A stretch of DNA of 64,000 bases from Desmodus rotundus (taxonomy: Eukaryota > Chordata > Mammalia > Chiroptera > Phyllostomidae), in the NCBI RefSeq assembly GCF_022682495.2, contig NC_071387.1, forward strand, positions 150,210,347 to 150,274,346. The letters run 5' to 3'. The notes below the pieces were generated by a model that was given only the letters and a program-made list of their open reading frames with translations, was not told where the DNA came from and made no database searches. Each line of letters starts with the position of its first letter. The stretch's first letter is position 1. The translations under genes and the position numbers were made by a program. Shown here in pieces: positions 36,162 to 49,110 of the stretch.

Positions 36162-37255
36162 TCTTTCTGTATTTTGACTGTGGGAGGAAGAGTGAGTTCT
36201 GTGTGACTGCCACCTCTTCAAAGAGGCAGAGAGGATAAGGAAGGCTTCACGTGGATTCTTCCATACTCCACCTGTGTCCTTTTTCCTTACGACCCAGCAG
36301 TGTAACTTCGCAACATCTCTGTAATAATCCTAGCAAGAGAAGAACTGTATAATGAGTTCCATGAGTCCTTCTAGTATATCTCCAGACTTGACATGGTCTT
36401 ACGGACCCCCATGATATCCCTCCATATGTAATCCAGCACTAATTCCTGTTGATTCTACTTTCTGAAATGTATTTCAAATTACTCTGCTTCCTAATCTGTT
36501 GTCGCCACTCTGGAAGGTACCATCATCTTTTATTTGTGTTGGATTTGTGAGAGGGCCTGATAAATAACGCCTTTCTTTCTTGCCTGAGTTCGGAACCCAA
36601 CAGGAAGAGATCAAAGTATAAGCTTTATTTAATAAGAAAAATCTGTATCGGAGTGACTTAAATGTGCAGCAAATGTACTTTCCAAAAAAAGGAGGAAGGA
36701 TGGGAGAGTGAAGGTTGGAGATTTTAAGATTTCTTTCTCACTCCTGATTTTTATCTTCCAGGTGGAACTCCAAGTCCCAGGCATTAAGCAAATGATATAC
36801 AAGCTGACCATAAGTGGGAGCGGAGAGAGAAGTATGGTCAGTGAACACTAGGTAGAATGCAGTGAGCCCTGAGCAAAACAGTCTTACTAGTATCAAACCA
36901 GGCTTAGTAAATACACATAGTGCTATGTGGGCCTTAGGTGATGTGGTCCTCAGGGAACAGGCTGCTGCCCCTTGACCTTGACCAATGTTCAGAACATATT
37001 CATTCTACCACATTAGGTCTCAGCAGAGGTAGGGAGGTCACAAAGACCTTGAAAACAAGCATAGCTAAAGCAAGGACTAAATTATAGGGAAAATTTGAGG
37101 GGTTTTTGGTACATTGGCCTTTCAGATGGTACTGGGTAGAGTACTTGCTGAAATTAGGGGTTGTAAAGTTAATTAACCAGCTTCAGATCCCCTCACATGC
37201 GTGGGCCCTTTCCAAGGTCCTGAAGGACACCAGTAATGTATTCACATGGTTTTCC
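36162..37255. other. Intergenic, nothing recognised
   Basis: About 1.1 kb between RFESD and GPR150 without a recognisable gene or repeat. Confidence 0.4.
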
Positions 37256-37670
37256 TTTATACCCCTTTAATATAATTTGAAAACACACAAATTATAGAAA
37301 AGTAATACAAGGAACTCTATTCCCTAACAACTATTTGAGAGTATGTTGCCAGTCTGATGCCCCAACAGTCTCTAATGCTTTAGTGTGTATTTCCTGCAAA
37401 CAAGGATATCCTTCTACATAACTGCAATACAACCACCAAAATCAGGAAATTAGCACTGGTATGTTTCTACCATCTAATCCTCAAATCCCCTTCTGAATGA
37501 AGTTGTGTTTCATTTTCATGTCTCTTTAGTTTCCTTGTCCAGGACAGTTCCTTAGTCTTTCCTTAACATCCGTGACATTGATATATTTTTAAATTATAGG
37601 CCATTTATTTTGCCAAACGTCTCTCAGTTGATGTTTGTCTGACATTTCCTCATGATTACTTTCAGGTTAT
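37256..37670. repeat. Old L1 3'UTR fragment
   Basis: 'aatcaggaaattagcactgg', 'ctaccatctaatcctcaaat' and 'tttccttgtccaggacag' are typical of old L1 3'UTR sequence. Confidence 0.5.
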
Positions 37671-38513
37671 GCACCTTTGGCAGGAAAACCACCGAGACTG
37701 GACTCTGAGCCTGTATAGGCTGCCCCCCTATTCCCTTCTCACTTGTCCCCAGCTGGTCTTACTACGCTACAATGTTGCCATCACCTCATTCTGGCTCTGT
37801 CATCCCTCTCTGAGACACTGTGCTCCCCGCCTCACCCTTCACCAGCCAGCATAGGTACCTACGCTGCTCTGTCCCACCTACTGGCTTTAGGACCGAATTG
37901 TTCAGGAAGGAAAAGGAAGAAGGAGAGGAATAGTGGCCATATGTTTTGTAAAATGTGCATAAGTAAGATGATATTATTTCAATGGATTAGGGTCATTGTC
38001 TCTTTTCTTCTTCCATCACACAGGCATTTTGGGGATTTGGCTAAGGGACAGGTGAGTTGGGAATACACTCAGTTTAGGTTTAGTGGGATATATGTATATG
38101 GTTTGCTAGTGATTCTATGTATGTTTAAGTTTTTCCTGGCTTCCCAGTGCAAAAAGGCTTCCCAGAATACTCCCAATGCCCACTGTGATGACCTCCTCCA
38201 TGCCGACATGCGGGTGAGGGCCAGGGTCCCATCACAGTATGAGTGTGTGCTGTGGTGTCTGGCACAGGAAGCGTGGGCATCTGGAAGGGAAACAAGATTT
38301 GAATGGATGGAGCCAGCAACTAGTCTGTGGGAAATTCTATTACCAGACTTTTGGCAAAATTGTAAGCACAGGATTCTGTTCTCATTGGCACTTAGTACAT
38401 ATGAGATATGCTCAGTAATAGAGCTTGTGAGAAAGACACATAGAGTGTCCTTCTTGATGGGAAGCATATGAAAGAATTTATCAAAGTGCTTTTGTCTTGT
38501 TTTAAATTTAAAA

Positions 38514-38617
38514 TAGCCCAGACTATTTTTTTTCTGGGTCTGCATAGAGTGCACTGTGCAAGAACAAATAGAAGATAACCTCCCAGCAGGCCAGCATCTA
38601 AGCCAGACCTGTACTTG
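38514..38617 (+). repeat. Direct repeat unit 1 of a local 105-bp duplication
   Basis: The unit runs from 'tagcccagactatt' to 'gccagacctgtacttg'. It matches 39153-39257 with about three substitutions and one extra T in a T-run. The two copies are in the same orientation with starts 639 bp apart. Confidence 0.9.
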
Positions 38618-39152
38618 GACTGAGCCCGCTGATTCTGGCCTGGGTGTGCTGCACTGAGTGAGGGTCGTTTCTGTATGGTGTCAAAGTCTCCGCATCTGTT
38701 GTGAGCAGCATTTTAAGTCTTGAACACAGGGGCTGATTTTAGCTCCTCTTGTTACAGAATGAATTTGGTTCACGAAACTTGCTTGCAGAGGTGATTCCCC
38801 AGTGTTCCTCACCTTTGTGCCCCCTGGGCTATTGGTTCTATGCACATTTCTGACTCTACTGTTGCTGCTTCTGCATCTGGTTTCCTCAGGTCTTAGGGAG
38901 CAAGAATACCTCTGCCACATGCTTTTCAAGGCACTGCCTTTCTTTGGACCTGGAATGTTCCAGGCTGTGCACGGTGCAATATGCCTTCAGAACTTCAGTC
39001 CCCTCTGCAGCGCCCTATTCCTTCTGGGGCTGCTCAGCTGTCTCTGACAGTTTAACTAGCTGCTTTTGTTCGTTGCTTTCTTTCTCTACCACGTACACAA
39101 TGTGCCAAAACTGAGTGCTTTCCTTGCTTCCTTTTTCTTTCTCCTTGTTTTC
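38618..39152. other. Spacer between the two direct repeats, nothing recognised
   Basis: Intergenic DNA without an assigned repeat or gene. Confidence 0.4.
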
Positions 39153-39257
39153 TAGCCCAGACTATTTTTTTTTCTGGGTCTGCATAGAATGCACTGTGCG
39201 AGAACAAATAGAAGATAACCTTCCAGCAGGCCAGCATCTAAGCCAGACCTGTACTTG
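39153..39257 (+). repeat. Direct repeat unit 2 of a local 105-bp duplication
   Basis: Near-identical to 38514-38617. Outside the unit the flanks differ apart from a short shared 'cttgtttt' upstream. Confidence 0.9.
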
Positions 39258-39989
39258 CGCTGGTGTCGCCCAGCCCGATATCACTTCAGTGCGTGTCGTC
39301 TGGACTGTGTCTTCTCTGGGGCCCTGACTCAGCTCCGTTCTCTCGTCTGTTCTCTCAGGGTGTAGGCACTGTCAGTATCTCCAACTGTAATAACTGTATC
39401 ACTTTTGAACCTACCTGAAAATACTTTCTCAGAAAATTATTTTCTCCTGGCTTTCTTAGTCTTCTCCTTCCTTAAATCTGCCCAAATTTCTGTCACTTAT
39501 ATCTACATCCATTTTCAAGGTGTTTCTAATGGGCTAGCCCCAAAGGTGGGGTTACAGAGTCTACATGTGACTGCTAGAGGCGTGCGTGTGTGTGTTTTGT
39601 TTGGAGATGGGGACAATTCCCAAAGAAAGGGTTATTATGAAGAGGGCAGAGGCTCCTTAAAGGTGTCCACTTGGAGAGCCATTTTGTACATTAACATATT
39701 GACTCTGAGAAGTACTTCTGTGAAGAAACCGATTGGGAAAAAAATACATTAGATGATACCATAATAATATTAAGAAAAATGAGTAATGTGGGATAATCTT
39801 CAAGAAAACTGGCATGGTCTCTTCAAAAACATAATACCTTTTAAAAATGTCAGGAGGCTGTTTTAGAATAAAAGAGACTAAAGAGCCATACAATCAGATG
39901 CAATGATGGAAGACAAACATCAAGGTCTTGTCATCTCACTGGTAATAGTTAGGCTTGAGCCTCCATACAGTTTTCTATAGAGGCTGTAA
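39258..39989. other. Intergenic, nothing recognised
   Basis: A 115-codon + frame at 39405-39752 has no family signal. Confidence 0.4.
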
Positions 39990-41090
39990 CAGCAGTGAAT
40001 GAGAGTTCCTTTTTCTCCACAAGCTCTCCAACACTTATTACTTGTTTTGTTGCTAACAGCCATTATAACAGGTGTGAGGTGCTATCTTACCGTGGTTTTC
40101 ATTTGCATTTCCCTAATAGCTACTGAAGTTGAGGATCTTTTCACATATCTGTTGGCCATTTGTATGTCTTCTTGGGAGAAGTGCCTGTTCAGGTCCTCTG
40201 CCCATTTTTTTAATTGGATTGTTTGCTTTTTTGGTGATGAGTCGCATGAGTTCTTTATATATTTTGTATATTAACCCCTTGTTGGAGCTGTTGTTTGCAA
40301 ATACCTTCTCCCATCCGGTTGGTTACCTTTTAGTTTTGTTCATGGTTTCTTTTGCTGTGCGGAAGCTTTTTAGTTTGATACAGTCCCATTTATTTATGTT
40401 TGCCTTTACTTCCCTGGCTTTTGGGCTCAAATTCATTAAATCTTCTCTAAGCATTATTACAAGAGATTGAAAAAGACACAGTGAAATAGAAAGATATTCC
40501 CTGTACATGGATTGGAAGAATCAACATAGTTAAAACGTCCAAAGCAATACACAGATTTAATGCAATTCCCATCAAAATCTCAATGACATTTTAAAAAAGA
40601 AATAGAACAAAAAATCATCAGATTTGTATGGAAATATGAAAGACCCCAAATAGCAAAAGCAATACTGGTGAAAAGGAATGCAGCTGGAGCTATCACACTA
40701 CCTGAATTCAAACTATACCAAAGAGTGACATTAATCAAAACAGCATGGTAGTGGCAGAGAACAAGATGCACAAACCAATGGAAAAAATTGAGAACCCAGA
40801 AATAAACCCACATGTATACTGGTGAATAATTTTTGACAAAAGAGCCAAAAACATGCAATTGAGAAAAGAAAGCCTCTTTAATAAACAAAGCTGGGAAAAT
40901 TGAAAAGCCACATGGAAAAGATTGAAACTAGACTACAGTTTGTCCCCATCTACAAAAATAAACTCAAAATGGATCAAAGACCTAAATATAAAACCTGAAA
41001 CAATAATTTATGCAGGAGAAAAGATAGGTACTAAACTTACAGACCAATGCATTTTCTTATTGCTTAGGGCAATAAGCTGGATTTTATTTG
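39990..41090 (-). repeat. L1 ORF2 fragments in opposite orientations
   Basis: From 39990 to about 40450 the ORF2 C-terminal region is read on the - strand ('ataacaggtgtgaggtgcta', 'ggagaagtgcctgttcagg'). From about 40460 to 41090 ORF2 is read on + ('cagatttaatgcaattccca', 'gaaagaccccaaatagcaaa', 'gatcaaagacctaaatataa'). The arrangement resembles a 5' inversion, but the 3'UTR and tail are absent on the left, so later deletion or two insertions are possible. Confidence 0.8.
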
Positions 41091-41554
41091 TAGCAGCAAG
41101 CAACCCCTAATTGAAGAATTTCGGAAAGAAAACAGTCTCATTTTAGCTTACTGCATGTTGTTTATCAAAGAAATAGGAACATTCCAAGTGCGCTTTCATT
41201 TTATTTCAGCCAGGATGTGTCAAGGGATTGGATACTATAATGGGCATAGAGGAGCAAATGGGAGAAAATAAAAGAAGTAATTCTTGTATTAAGGACTATG
41301 TTGAGAAACCTCAAACTACAATTATTAGTGACATTATTTGCAAATTCTTGTCATTGATAATTTTATTAATTTGTTAATTCATTCATTTGATATTTATTAA
41401 AGATTCACATGTGCAAAGTAATATATGAAGTTTATTATACACATAGATATATATCTGTTATCACAAACATATTTTCCATTTAAAGTGTAGCCAGACCAAA
41501 AAGTGACAACCATAAAGTGAGCTGGGGTAGAGTATTATATAACGTCCTCCAGTG

Positions 41555-41960
41555 AATCACTCTTCTTGATATCCACCATTGGTGTAACCTTTTCCCACAA
41601 AGACTGTGGGCTTGGCCACACCACCTGCTTCAGCAGTGGACATCAGTAGATCTTTCACAAGCAAAGTCTTAATAGCAGCTATGCATAGGCGTTTGCCCTC
41701 TCAAAGCTACCCTTAGACTACCATGCAATGAAGCAACTCAAAATGAAAGATCAGGTGGACAGGCCCAGCTACTCAGCCATCGCAGCCAGACCCTGTTCCC
41801 AGAAGACCCTCCAGCTAAATGCACCTTCATGAGTGAGCTCAGGAGAAACTAGCAGAAGAACTGCTGAGCTAACCCACAGTCTTGTGAGAAGTAATGAATC
41901 ATAGCCCTTAAGCTTTGGGATGGTTTGTTTTGCAGCAACAAACAACTAAATCACGGGTAG
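41555..41960 (+). repeat. Old LTR-like (MaLR/MLT-type) repeat, tentative
   Basis: The 3' wording 'cccacagtcttgtgagaagt', 'cccttaagctttgggatggt' and 'ttgttttgcagcaacaaac' is typical of old MaLR LTR ends. No coding sequence is present. Assignment is by pattern memory. Confidence 0.45.
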
Positions 41961-42975
41961 ATTGGTAAAATGGTGTTGATGCCTTAAAAATGGGAGTCAA
42001 AGGCCAGAGTCAAAGGCTCCCATTTTTAGAAGATCTGGGTTATAGTCTCCAACCACATATCAAACTGAGATATTTAACTGCTTACTATGTGATTTGATGA
42101 GATTTCACACCAACTTGAAATTAGAGAAACCCAATGGTACGGTAAAGCTCAGGGGATAGAGTTAGGGCCCCAGCCTTAACCCCTGGAGACTCTGGAGAGT
42201 CAGTGGTATAATTCTAGTTCAAGGTAAGAAGACCCACAATCCAGTTCAGTAGCCAGGCCTCTCCCTTCTTCTACTTCTGTTCTATGCAGGCTCTCAGATT
42301 TCGGAGTGCAGTCTACTCAGTCTCCTGAGTCAAATGCTCAGCTTCTCCATCAACACTCTTACAGACAGACCCAGAAAAAACATTTAATCAAATATCTGGG
42401 CCCAGTCAAGTTAACACATAAAATTAACCATCACAAGAAATTATGAGTTCTCCTGATAACTTCATCCCTAATGGGAAGTGTCAAATACCTATACATTTTT
42501 ATTTCTCTTCCTGAAAATGCTCTAAGTGATATATAATTTCATCTTATGAAGCACAGAAGGATACAGGTGATCGAAAGTTTAGCCTGTGTCAAAATCCATG
42601 AGGTTATACCAAGAGAAAAGATTTGGGTGCTAGCCGTTCAGGAGTCGCTATGCAAGCTGCAGCCTTCATTCCTCCGGCCAGTGAGGTCACACCAATGTTC
42701 AGAGCATTAGAACTGCTTCCTTGCAAATGATTCAGCAAACATTCCCTCAGCTAAGTGAATGGAGCTTTTAAAGCATATTTTGAATTTTAAAAAGATTTTA
42801 TTCTTCAGTGAATATTTGTCATTATTGTATATTTTAAAGTGTAGTCACCAAAAGCCTGCCCTAAGCCAAAGTGTCCTGGAGTATACTTGTGAAGCAGCAG
42901 ATGCTTCCATATTAGGATGTTATAAAGGGAAAATAGTTCCATAGCTAAATGTTTGGAACACTAGGTTAAATATGG
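41961..42975. other. Intergenic, nothing recognised
   Basis: No gene or repeat could be assigned here. Confidence 0.4.
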
Positions 42976-43310
42976 CTGCTCTCTTTTTTTTGTAACTTTT
43001 TATTACAAAACTGATATAAAAATGGAATAATACAAAAGAATACCCACATATTCACCACTGAGCTTCAACAGTTGTAACATTTTCAAATGTTAACATTGTT
43101 AAATATATGTATTTAGTTGTTTTTGAATACCTTGAAAATTAGCCGCAGACCTCATATCGTTACAATTCATCTCTGAAAACTCTGAAGACGTGCTTGCATA
43201 ACCACAAAAGCATTATCACACTTTAAATTGACATCAATTCCCAAGTATCGCCTAAAGCCAGTCCATATTCAATTTTACCTTTTGTCCTCAATATAAACTG
43301 TAGAGATTTT
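42976..43310. repeat. Old L1 3'UTR fragment
   Basis: 'ttcaccactgagcttcaaca', 'aaagcattatcacactttaa' and 'ttaccttttgtcctcaat' match old L1 3'UTR wording. Confidence 0.5.
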
Positions 43311-44035
43311 TTCTTTTAAACAAAAATATGATGATATGTATCAGTGAACAAAACAAAGAAAGCCCAAGAGAGCATTGACTCTGCAAGTGAATTGCACCAA
43401 TCCTTGCCTCTCTCTGCATCTTAGTCCTGCATTTATGCAGGAACAGGAAGCATGATAGTGGAAAGCTTGCAGATTCTCAGCGGAAAGACACTGGAAAGCG
43501 CACGGATATAATGTTCATGAGTGCTATAGAATCAAAGGACAATTGGGGGTGAGCCATTTAAATCTACTCTTCTTCCTTATTCTCAGCATCCCACACCAAT
43601 AGACACTGCTTTCGTTTTTTAAAAGGGAGTTTTATATGTACATGCAGCATTCTGCGGCCGCAGCTTCCTTCCTAGCTGCAAATTTCCATGAGGCTCCCCC
43701 ACCAGAGACAGTGAGCGCCACCCATATCCAACACCTTGGTACTTCTTTTCGCTAGTTCGCCAGGGGCACGTGCTGAGAGGCTCCACCTGCAGGCAGTATC
43801 GCCTCCGTAGTGGCTGGTCTGGGCACACAGACAACTTCCTACCGAAACTGGACATTTTCGAAAGGGACTAAGGGAAGCTTTTATGCGTCCCTCCTATAAG
43901 CACAGTTTCTACTGAAGTGGAAGCTATACTGGGAATAAAGGCCACATTGATTTTCTTCGGAGAAACCACATTACCATGTTAAGGGGGGAAAAAAAACCCC
44001 AACCAAACAGTACTAATTGTGCTGTGGGAAATGCT

Positions 44036-44041
44036 TTTATT
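44036..44041 (-). terminator. GPR150: Candidate GPR150 polyadenylation signal
   Basis: TTTATT on + reads AATAAA on -, about 570 bp after the GPR150 stop codon. Other sites are possible. Confidence 0.4.
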
Positions 44042-44559
44042 TTACGAATACTCTGTGGCTCTGAAGTAACCGCACGATTACATTTTTCACGGTATCACTG
44101 GAACAATGTCCGGGCTCTTCAGGGAGGGCAACGAGATTTTTCTCCTGGAAAGAAAGGCCAATTGTCTGGCCCCGAAGGTACACTTGATTTAAACACAATT
44201 CGAAATAAGCCAAAACAGTTAATAAACCATCAAATAAAATCTTGGCAATATAGCTAAAACAGATGATGTTATCCAGAAAAGTTACAGGAGTGTAACAGGG
44301 AACTTCAAAAAGAACTGTCAGTTGGACTGCTTTTACAATTTCCTAATGGCTCGCTCCCTCGTTACCAAGTGGGAAATTGTGAAAAGGAACTGAAAGGAAG
44401 AAAAGAGATTGGAATAAGGTAGGGAAATGTAAACATTACAAAGGAATTCAACACGAGAGTGGAGAAAGTGGACAGCTTCAGTGTCCCTCTCTCGGAGACC
44501 CTCCTGTTCTCCCGTCCGTTGTGATCCAGATTGACGCAGGCGGCCAGCCTCGTGTTTCC

Positions 44560-45990
44560 CGGAGGCTGTGCCGCAGCGACAGATGACCCGTCTCCGGCCA
44601 CGGACCACCTAGAATGCGCTTTCGCAGGAGCAGGGCGGCGGCCGGGGACTCGGCGGCGGTGGGCGCAAGCAGCCCTTCTCTGGATGCTCCCTCCGAGCGT
44701 GGTGGTAGTGGGCGCGGGGCCAGCGGTGGCGGTGGAGCACCTGGTGGACTTGGGCCCCCTCGTCGTCCTCCGAGACTCCCTTCTGTGCACGGTAGAGAGC
44801 GCCCAGGCGCCTCCGCAGCCGCCACCAGAGCCGGCAGTCGCCCGCCTGGAAGAAGAGGTAGACGAAGGGGTTGAGGGCGCTGTTAGCCACCCCCACGAGG
44901 CGCAGCGCCACCGCCAAGTCCTCAGCTTCCCACTCTCCCACGGGTCCTGACGACCACGCGGCTGCCAGCCGAGCAGCAAAGTAGGGCAGTTCAAAGCCCA
45001 AGAACAGCAGCGCCAGCGTCAGGCTCATCTTCAGGCTCTGTACCTTGGCGTGCGGCAGCGCGCTGTGGGCGGCCGCTCGGCCGGGACTCGCCGCCCTGGG
45101 CGCCGCAGCAGCTGGGGCTGCAGGCGGGCGCTGCCACCAGGCGCAGATCAGGCGGCTGCAAGCGACGCCCAGAACCGCGACCGGCGCCGCGAATCCCGCG
45201 GCGGCCTCATACAGCGCGTAGACCTGTAGGTGCCAGCGCGGCAGAGGCGCAAAGATGCCGCGGCAGCGGTGCCCTGCGGCCCAGGCGCGGGCGTCTGGGG
45301 ACTGGGCGCGTCGCGCCGACGGCGCTCCCCCGCGCACCACGAAGACGGGGGGCAGCGCCAGCAGCAGAGCCAGCAGCCAGCCCAGGGCAGCTAGGACGCG
45401 CGCCGGCAGCGGCGGGCCTAGCGGACGGCGCAAGGCGCGCTGGCGCTCGAGGGCGATGAGCGCCACCAGGTGGGCCGAGGCGCCGCGGCCGGATACCTGC
45501 AGTAGCTGCACTAGGCGGCACTCATGGTCGCCCGCCGCCCGCCGCGGCTCGCCCCGAAGCTCCCAGGCCAGCTGCGACAGCGTGGTGCCCCCGCACGCGT
45601 ACAGGTCAGCCAGGGCTAGTTGCACCAACAGAAAGTCCATCTTGCGACGCTTGGGACCCGCCCAGGGCCCGCCGCCGCCACACAGGCGGCACAATACCTT
45701 GGCATTGCCGGCCACGGACAGCACCAGGACAACCCCCAGGTAGACCAGGCGGCCGGGCGACCTGGGTGACGGCGGCGGAGGCCCGGGAGCCGGGACTTCC
45801 TGGCCGGAACTCAGATTGACACCCCAGCCCAGCACGATGGGGACGGAGAGGTTGGGCGCCAGCGACGGGGTTGAGTGGCCGAAGGGATACTCCATCCTTA
45901 GTCGAAAGGAAGAGTAAGTCCCGGAGACAGTAGGCAGGGCGCGGGAAACCGAGGTGGCGGTGAGGCTGCGTGGGGCGCGAGGCCGGCTCT
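44560..45990. promoter_or_regulatory. GPR150: CpG-rich island covering GPR150
   Basis: CpG and GC content rise sharply over the whole coding region and the 5' flank, creating many long shadow frames on both strands. A promoter just upstream of the ATG (above 45895 on -) is likely but no core motif was identified. Confidence 0.75.
44609..45895 (-). CDS. GPR150: GPR150, orphan class A G protein-coupled receptor (428 aa, single exon)
   Basis: An intact 428-codon frame with ATG in strong context (A at -3, G at +4) encodes a seven-helix receptor. N15 and N27 are N-glycosylation sequons. TM1 carries GNAKV (N64), TM2 LALAD (D97); C126 and C211 can form the TM3-ECL2 disulfide. TM3 ends E150-R151-Q152 in place of DRY. 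W173 lies in TM4 and P238 in TM5. TM6 has FELP (301-304) instead of CWxP, and TM7 has NPFVY (342-346). C354 may be palmitoylated. The C-terminus PCSCESAF and the stretch [20 protein letters not shown] match GPR150 as I know it (human about 434 residues). Ligand and coupling are unknown. Like the human gene it is intronless and lies between ARSK and RFESD. Confidence 0.97.
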   Translation of the reverse strand: MEYPFGHSTPSLAPNLSVPIVLGWGVNLSSGQEVPAPGPPPPSPRSPGRLVYLGVVLVLSVAGNAKVLCRLCGGGGPWAGPKRRKMDFLLVQLALADLYACGGTTLSQLAWELRGEPRRAAGDHECRLVQLLQVSGRGASAHLVALIALERQRALRRPLGPPLPARVLAALGWLLALLLALPPVFVVRGGAPSARRAQSPDARAWAAGHRCRGIFAPLPRWHLQVYALYEAAAGFAAPVAVLGVACSRLICAWWQRPPAAPAAAAPRAASPGRAAAHSALPHAKVQSLKMSLTLALLFLGFELPYFAARLAAAWSSGPVGEWEAEDLAVALRLVGVANSALNPFVYLFFQAGDCRLWWRLRRRLGALYRAQKGVSEDDEGAQVHQVLHRHRWPRAHYHHARREHPEKGCLRPPPPSPRPPPCSCESAF

Positions 45991-46436
45991 ATCAGTTCCC
46001 ATAGTTGAAAACGCTCAGAGAGGAAGCTGGGTTCCTGTAGCTTTGCGCTTAGTTGTTTTTTACACGTTGTCCTCGTCACTTGTCGCTCCAATGTGGGTTG
46101 TACAGCCGCATGTGGGTTGTACACTCGAGCAACACACATGATTCCTATTCTCCACCTTCTCGGAGTCTCCCCTCCCAATCCTTTCTCCCCTTCCAGGCTC
46201 TCCCAAGCCCCCAAGCTGCCCTCGCAGGAGCCGCCGACCACTGAGCTCTGGAACCTTCCCTGTTGGCTCTTCTCGGGCAGAGCGCTCTGGACAGAAGGTC
46301 GTTTGCGGGGCCGTGGTAAAGGCTCCTGTAACCAGGAGCAACCCACAAAACATGAAGCTCCCGACTGAGATCGGACCCCTCAAAGGTGGTTTCATGATTG
46401 CCAGTAGGAAAAGAAAATAGTAAAGAAAGTAGTTTT

Positions 46437-46638
46437 TTTTTTCTTAATCCTCACGCAATGGTATGTTTATTGATTTTAGAAAGAAGGGGAGGGGTGGGGA
46501 AGGGGAGATCGGTTTCGTTCGACCTGCCCCAACTTAGGAATCAAACATGAACCTAGGTAAGTGCCCTCACCAGGAGTCCGACAGCAACGTTTCGGTGCGC
46601 TGACGTCGCTCCAACCAACTGAGCCACCTAGCCAGGGC
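46437..46638 (-). mobile_element. Bat SINE, minus orientation, with 12-bp target duplication
   Basis: The head reverse complement 'gagccacctagccagggc' lies at the right end, with 'ctccaaccaact' and a purine-rich 3' part 'aaagaaggggaggggtgggg'. It is flanked by the exact duplication 'gaaagtagtttt' at 46425-46436 and 46639-46650. It is about 0.5 kb upstream of the GPR150 start codon. Confidence 0.88.
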
Positions 46639-46650
46639 GAAAGTAGTTTT

Positions 46651-48555
46651 GATTGGAATAAATAAATAAAAGGGTTTGAGCTGCCATGGATCAGCACTAG
46701 TAGAAGAAACGGAAACACAAGAAACCTAACAGCCTTTTGAGCACAGAGGATGCCAGTTGGTAAGGATCTGACTTTCTCTGGCTAACAATGAGAAGATTTA
46801 CTTAGACTAAAGTCCGTGACGTTGCTTGGCAATTAGAGTTGCAGTGGTTTGCAGGCAGTTTCAAATACTCCTCTTAACTAGGAGCAGAGGGTCACAGCTG
46901 CTTTCTCGGTGGTGTCAAATCCATTTCATTAGGCTGAAGAGGGCATGGATGGGTTTTATGCAAATAGTAGTGCATTTATTGCTTTCCGTCCAGCGACGAT
47001 GTGTCATCATGGCTTCTCATTCTCTTGATTCTGTTTTCCAGCAGATGGGAGGTTGCTAGCGGGGACTATGCCTCCGACAGGCCTAGGGAAGAGATGACTA
47101 AGAAAATAATAACGGGGCCAATGTTTTAAAAAAGAAATCCAAGCTATAGGAGCCGGTTTAGATTAAATGCTGCCTCGTTTATTTTAGCTCTCCATCCTCA
47201 GGAAAAATTTTAGTTTTTTCCTGTAGGAAGCATCAGTTTGTCTTTTGGACACCCTCCACGTTAGTCACTCTGAAAGTAGAATTCCTACACTTCCCGATCT
47301 GGGAGTCTGTTGGGGTTCACATTCTCAGGCTGAGAAAACACTTGGCACTTCAAGGTGCATGGGATAGGAGGGCGTGGTGGGCGCAGATGACAATCCTGCC
47401 CGTTTCGGTAGTAATCCCATTTCCCGAGCTATTGTCCTTTGGCCAGAAACATTTATCATTTCAGCATCATATTCCTAGTACCTAGTGCTGGGCCTGACGC
47501 ATGGCAGGTATTAGTAAATTTGTTTTGAGTTGATGGATATGTGATGCACTTCAGATAACTTTGGGCAAATATTCCTGCCTTAACTATAAATCCATCACTT
47601 AAGAAAAAATGCCTTTCATACCTATGCCAGTATCATCTAGAGGAGCCCGGGGGAGCTCCAGGGAGATGTAGGAATATCTTCATGGTGGAATATTTAAGAA
47701 GGAGGTAGGATGATAGCCTTGGGAAATCAAACTCTTGGTTTAATTTTCACATTTTTCCCTTCAAAAGGTTTTGCCCAGGTTCTTTCTCTTTGTAACGTGT
47801 CATCCCAGCTTCTGATCTACTTCTTCCTGGGAGCGCTCCCTCAGCGATACGCGTAATTCAGCGATTCTCCTGGCCAGTATCAGTTTAATGTTTTTCAAGA
47901 TGGCTCTGTAATTTGTTTCAAATATACCGAAATGCTTTCATATAACAAGATTCTACTGGTGAAATTATATTTCACAGAACTTTACTAAGACCTGATACAA
48001 TGTTAATTTCAAAATTCTTATTAAAATAATACATGCACATTATTTTGAAAGTCAGATGGAACTGGAGGGCTGATAAAAATAAAGGGTTCCCTGTCCACAC
48101 ATCCTCACTCCTTCCCATCTTCCAGAGAGGACCGATTTAGATTCTGTGTGCTGGTTTTCTGGCATGTACTTCATTCCCTACTTCTAAATTAAGTGTGTCA
48201 TTCTGTTTATTGATTCAGTGATTCTAGGTATTAATACCTTCTTACTAGATAAAGTTAAAGATTTAGCTTTCACATCTCTGTACCTACTGTATCTTCACAT
48301 ACTATTAATAAAGTAATGTAATTTCAGGTTAAATCTATATTCAGTGTTTACATTAGTATGAAATGAAAATATTCTCAGCTGAATGTTGTATTATATTATG
48401 AATATCATTTTCTCTTACATTTTGTTAAATAATTGCCTTTCTTAATTTTTAGTTACCACAGCTAATTCTTCCTGTACCTTTAAATAGTCCCTCGGTACAA
48501 TTTCCACAAAGTCAGGGGACACAGTGCTAGTTTGTCTCAATATTGGTGATGTTTT
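46651..48555. other. Intergenic between GPR150 and ARSK, nothing firmly recognised
   Basis: A short MIR-like end ('agtacctagtgctgggcctg') appears near 47475. No gene was recognised. Confidence 0.4.
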
Positions 48556-49110
48556 AAGTGTGACATACATTTTTAAAACTAAATATATATTTTATTATAA
48601 AATAGTATACATTAATTGCAGAAAAATTAGATAATACATATTAGCAATAAAAACCACTTCACAGACCACCCAGAGATAATCATTGTTAATACTTAAGTTA
48701 TATGTCCTCCAGACTATAATGACTAGAACTATATATGTATAAAAAGATCACACAAAACAAATAGATCATACTATATACAATATTTTGTATCCTGCTCTTT
48801 CCCCTCCACTTAAAATTACATTTGGACAACTTCCCATTTAATCAGTAAAAAATGTGATATAATTATGTTTAATGTGAAGTGAATACAATGATTTAAATAG
48901 CCCTCTATTTCTGGACAGAGATTTTCCAGCTTTCACTTTATAAATAATTCTGTGAAGAACATCTCTTCACATATATTCTTCTATTACCTCCAGTTATCCA
49001 CTTATAAAATCCTAGGATTGAAATTGCTAGGGCAGAGTACATGTATTTTTAAAGCATTTTAAGGCATGGTGCACACAGTGCATATTTGCTTTTCCCTATA
49101 ATCCAAACAA
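48556..49110 (-). repeat. Old LINE fragment
   Basis: 'ccacccagagataatcattg', 'ttttgtatcctgctctttcc' and 'gattgaaattgctagggcag' are typical of an old LINE 3' region, like the stretch at 23640-24115. Confidence 0.5.

Noticed and set aside
37743..38471. 242-codon + frame with a 161-codon frame on the opposite strand
   Set aside because: No domain or family is recognisable, no splice or polyadenylation context fits, and open frames on both strands argue for chance. Cross-species conservation or RNA evidence would be needed to revive it.
44362..46346. Several frames of 100-246 codons overlapping GPR150 on both strands
   Set aside because: They are shadows of the GC-rich GPR150 coding region; only the 428-codon frame has seven-helix receptor features.
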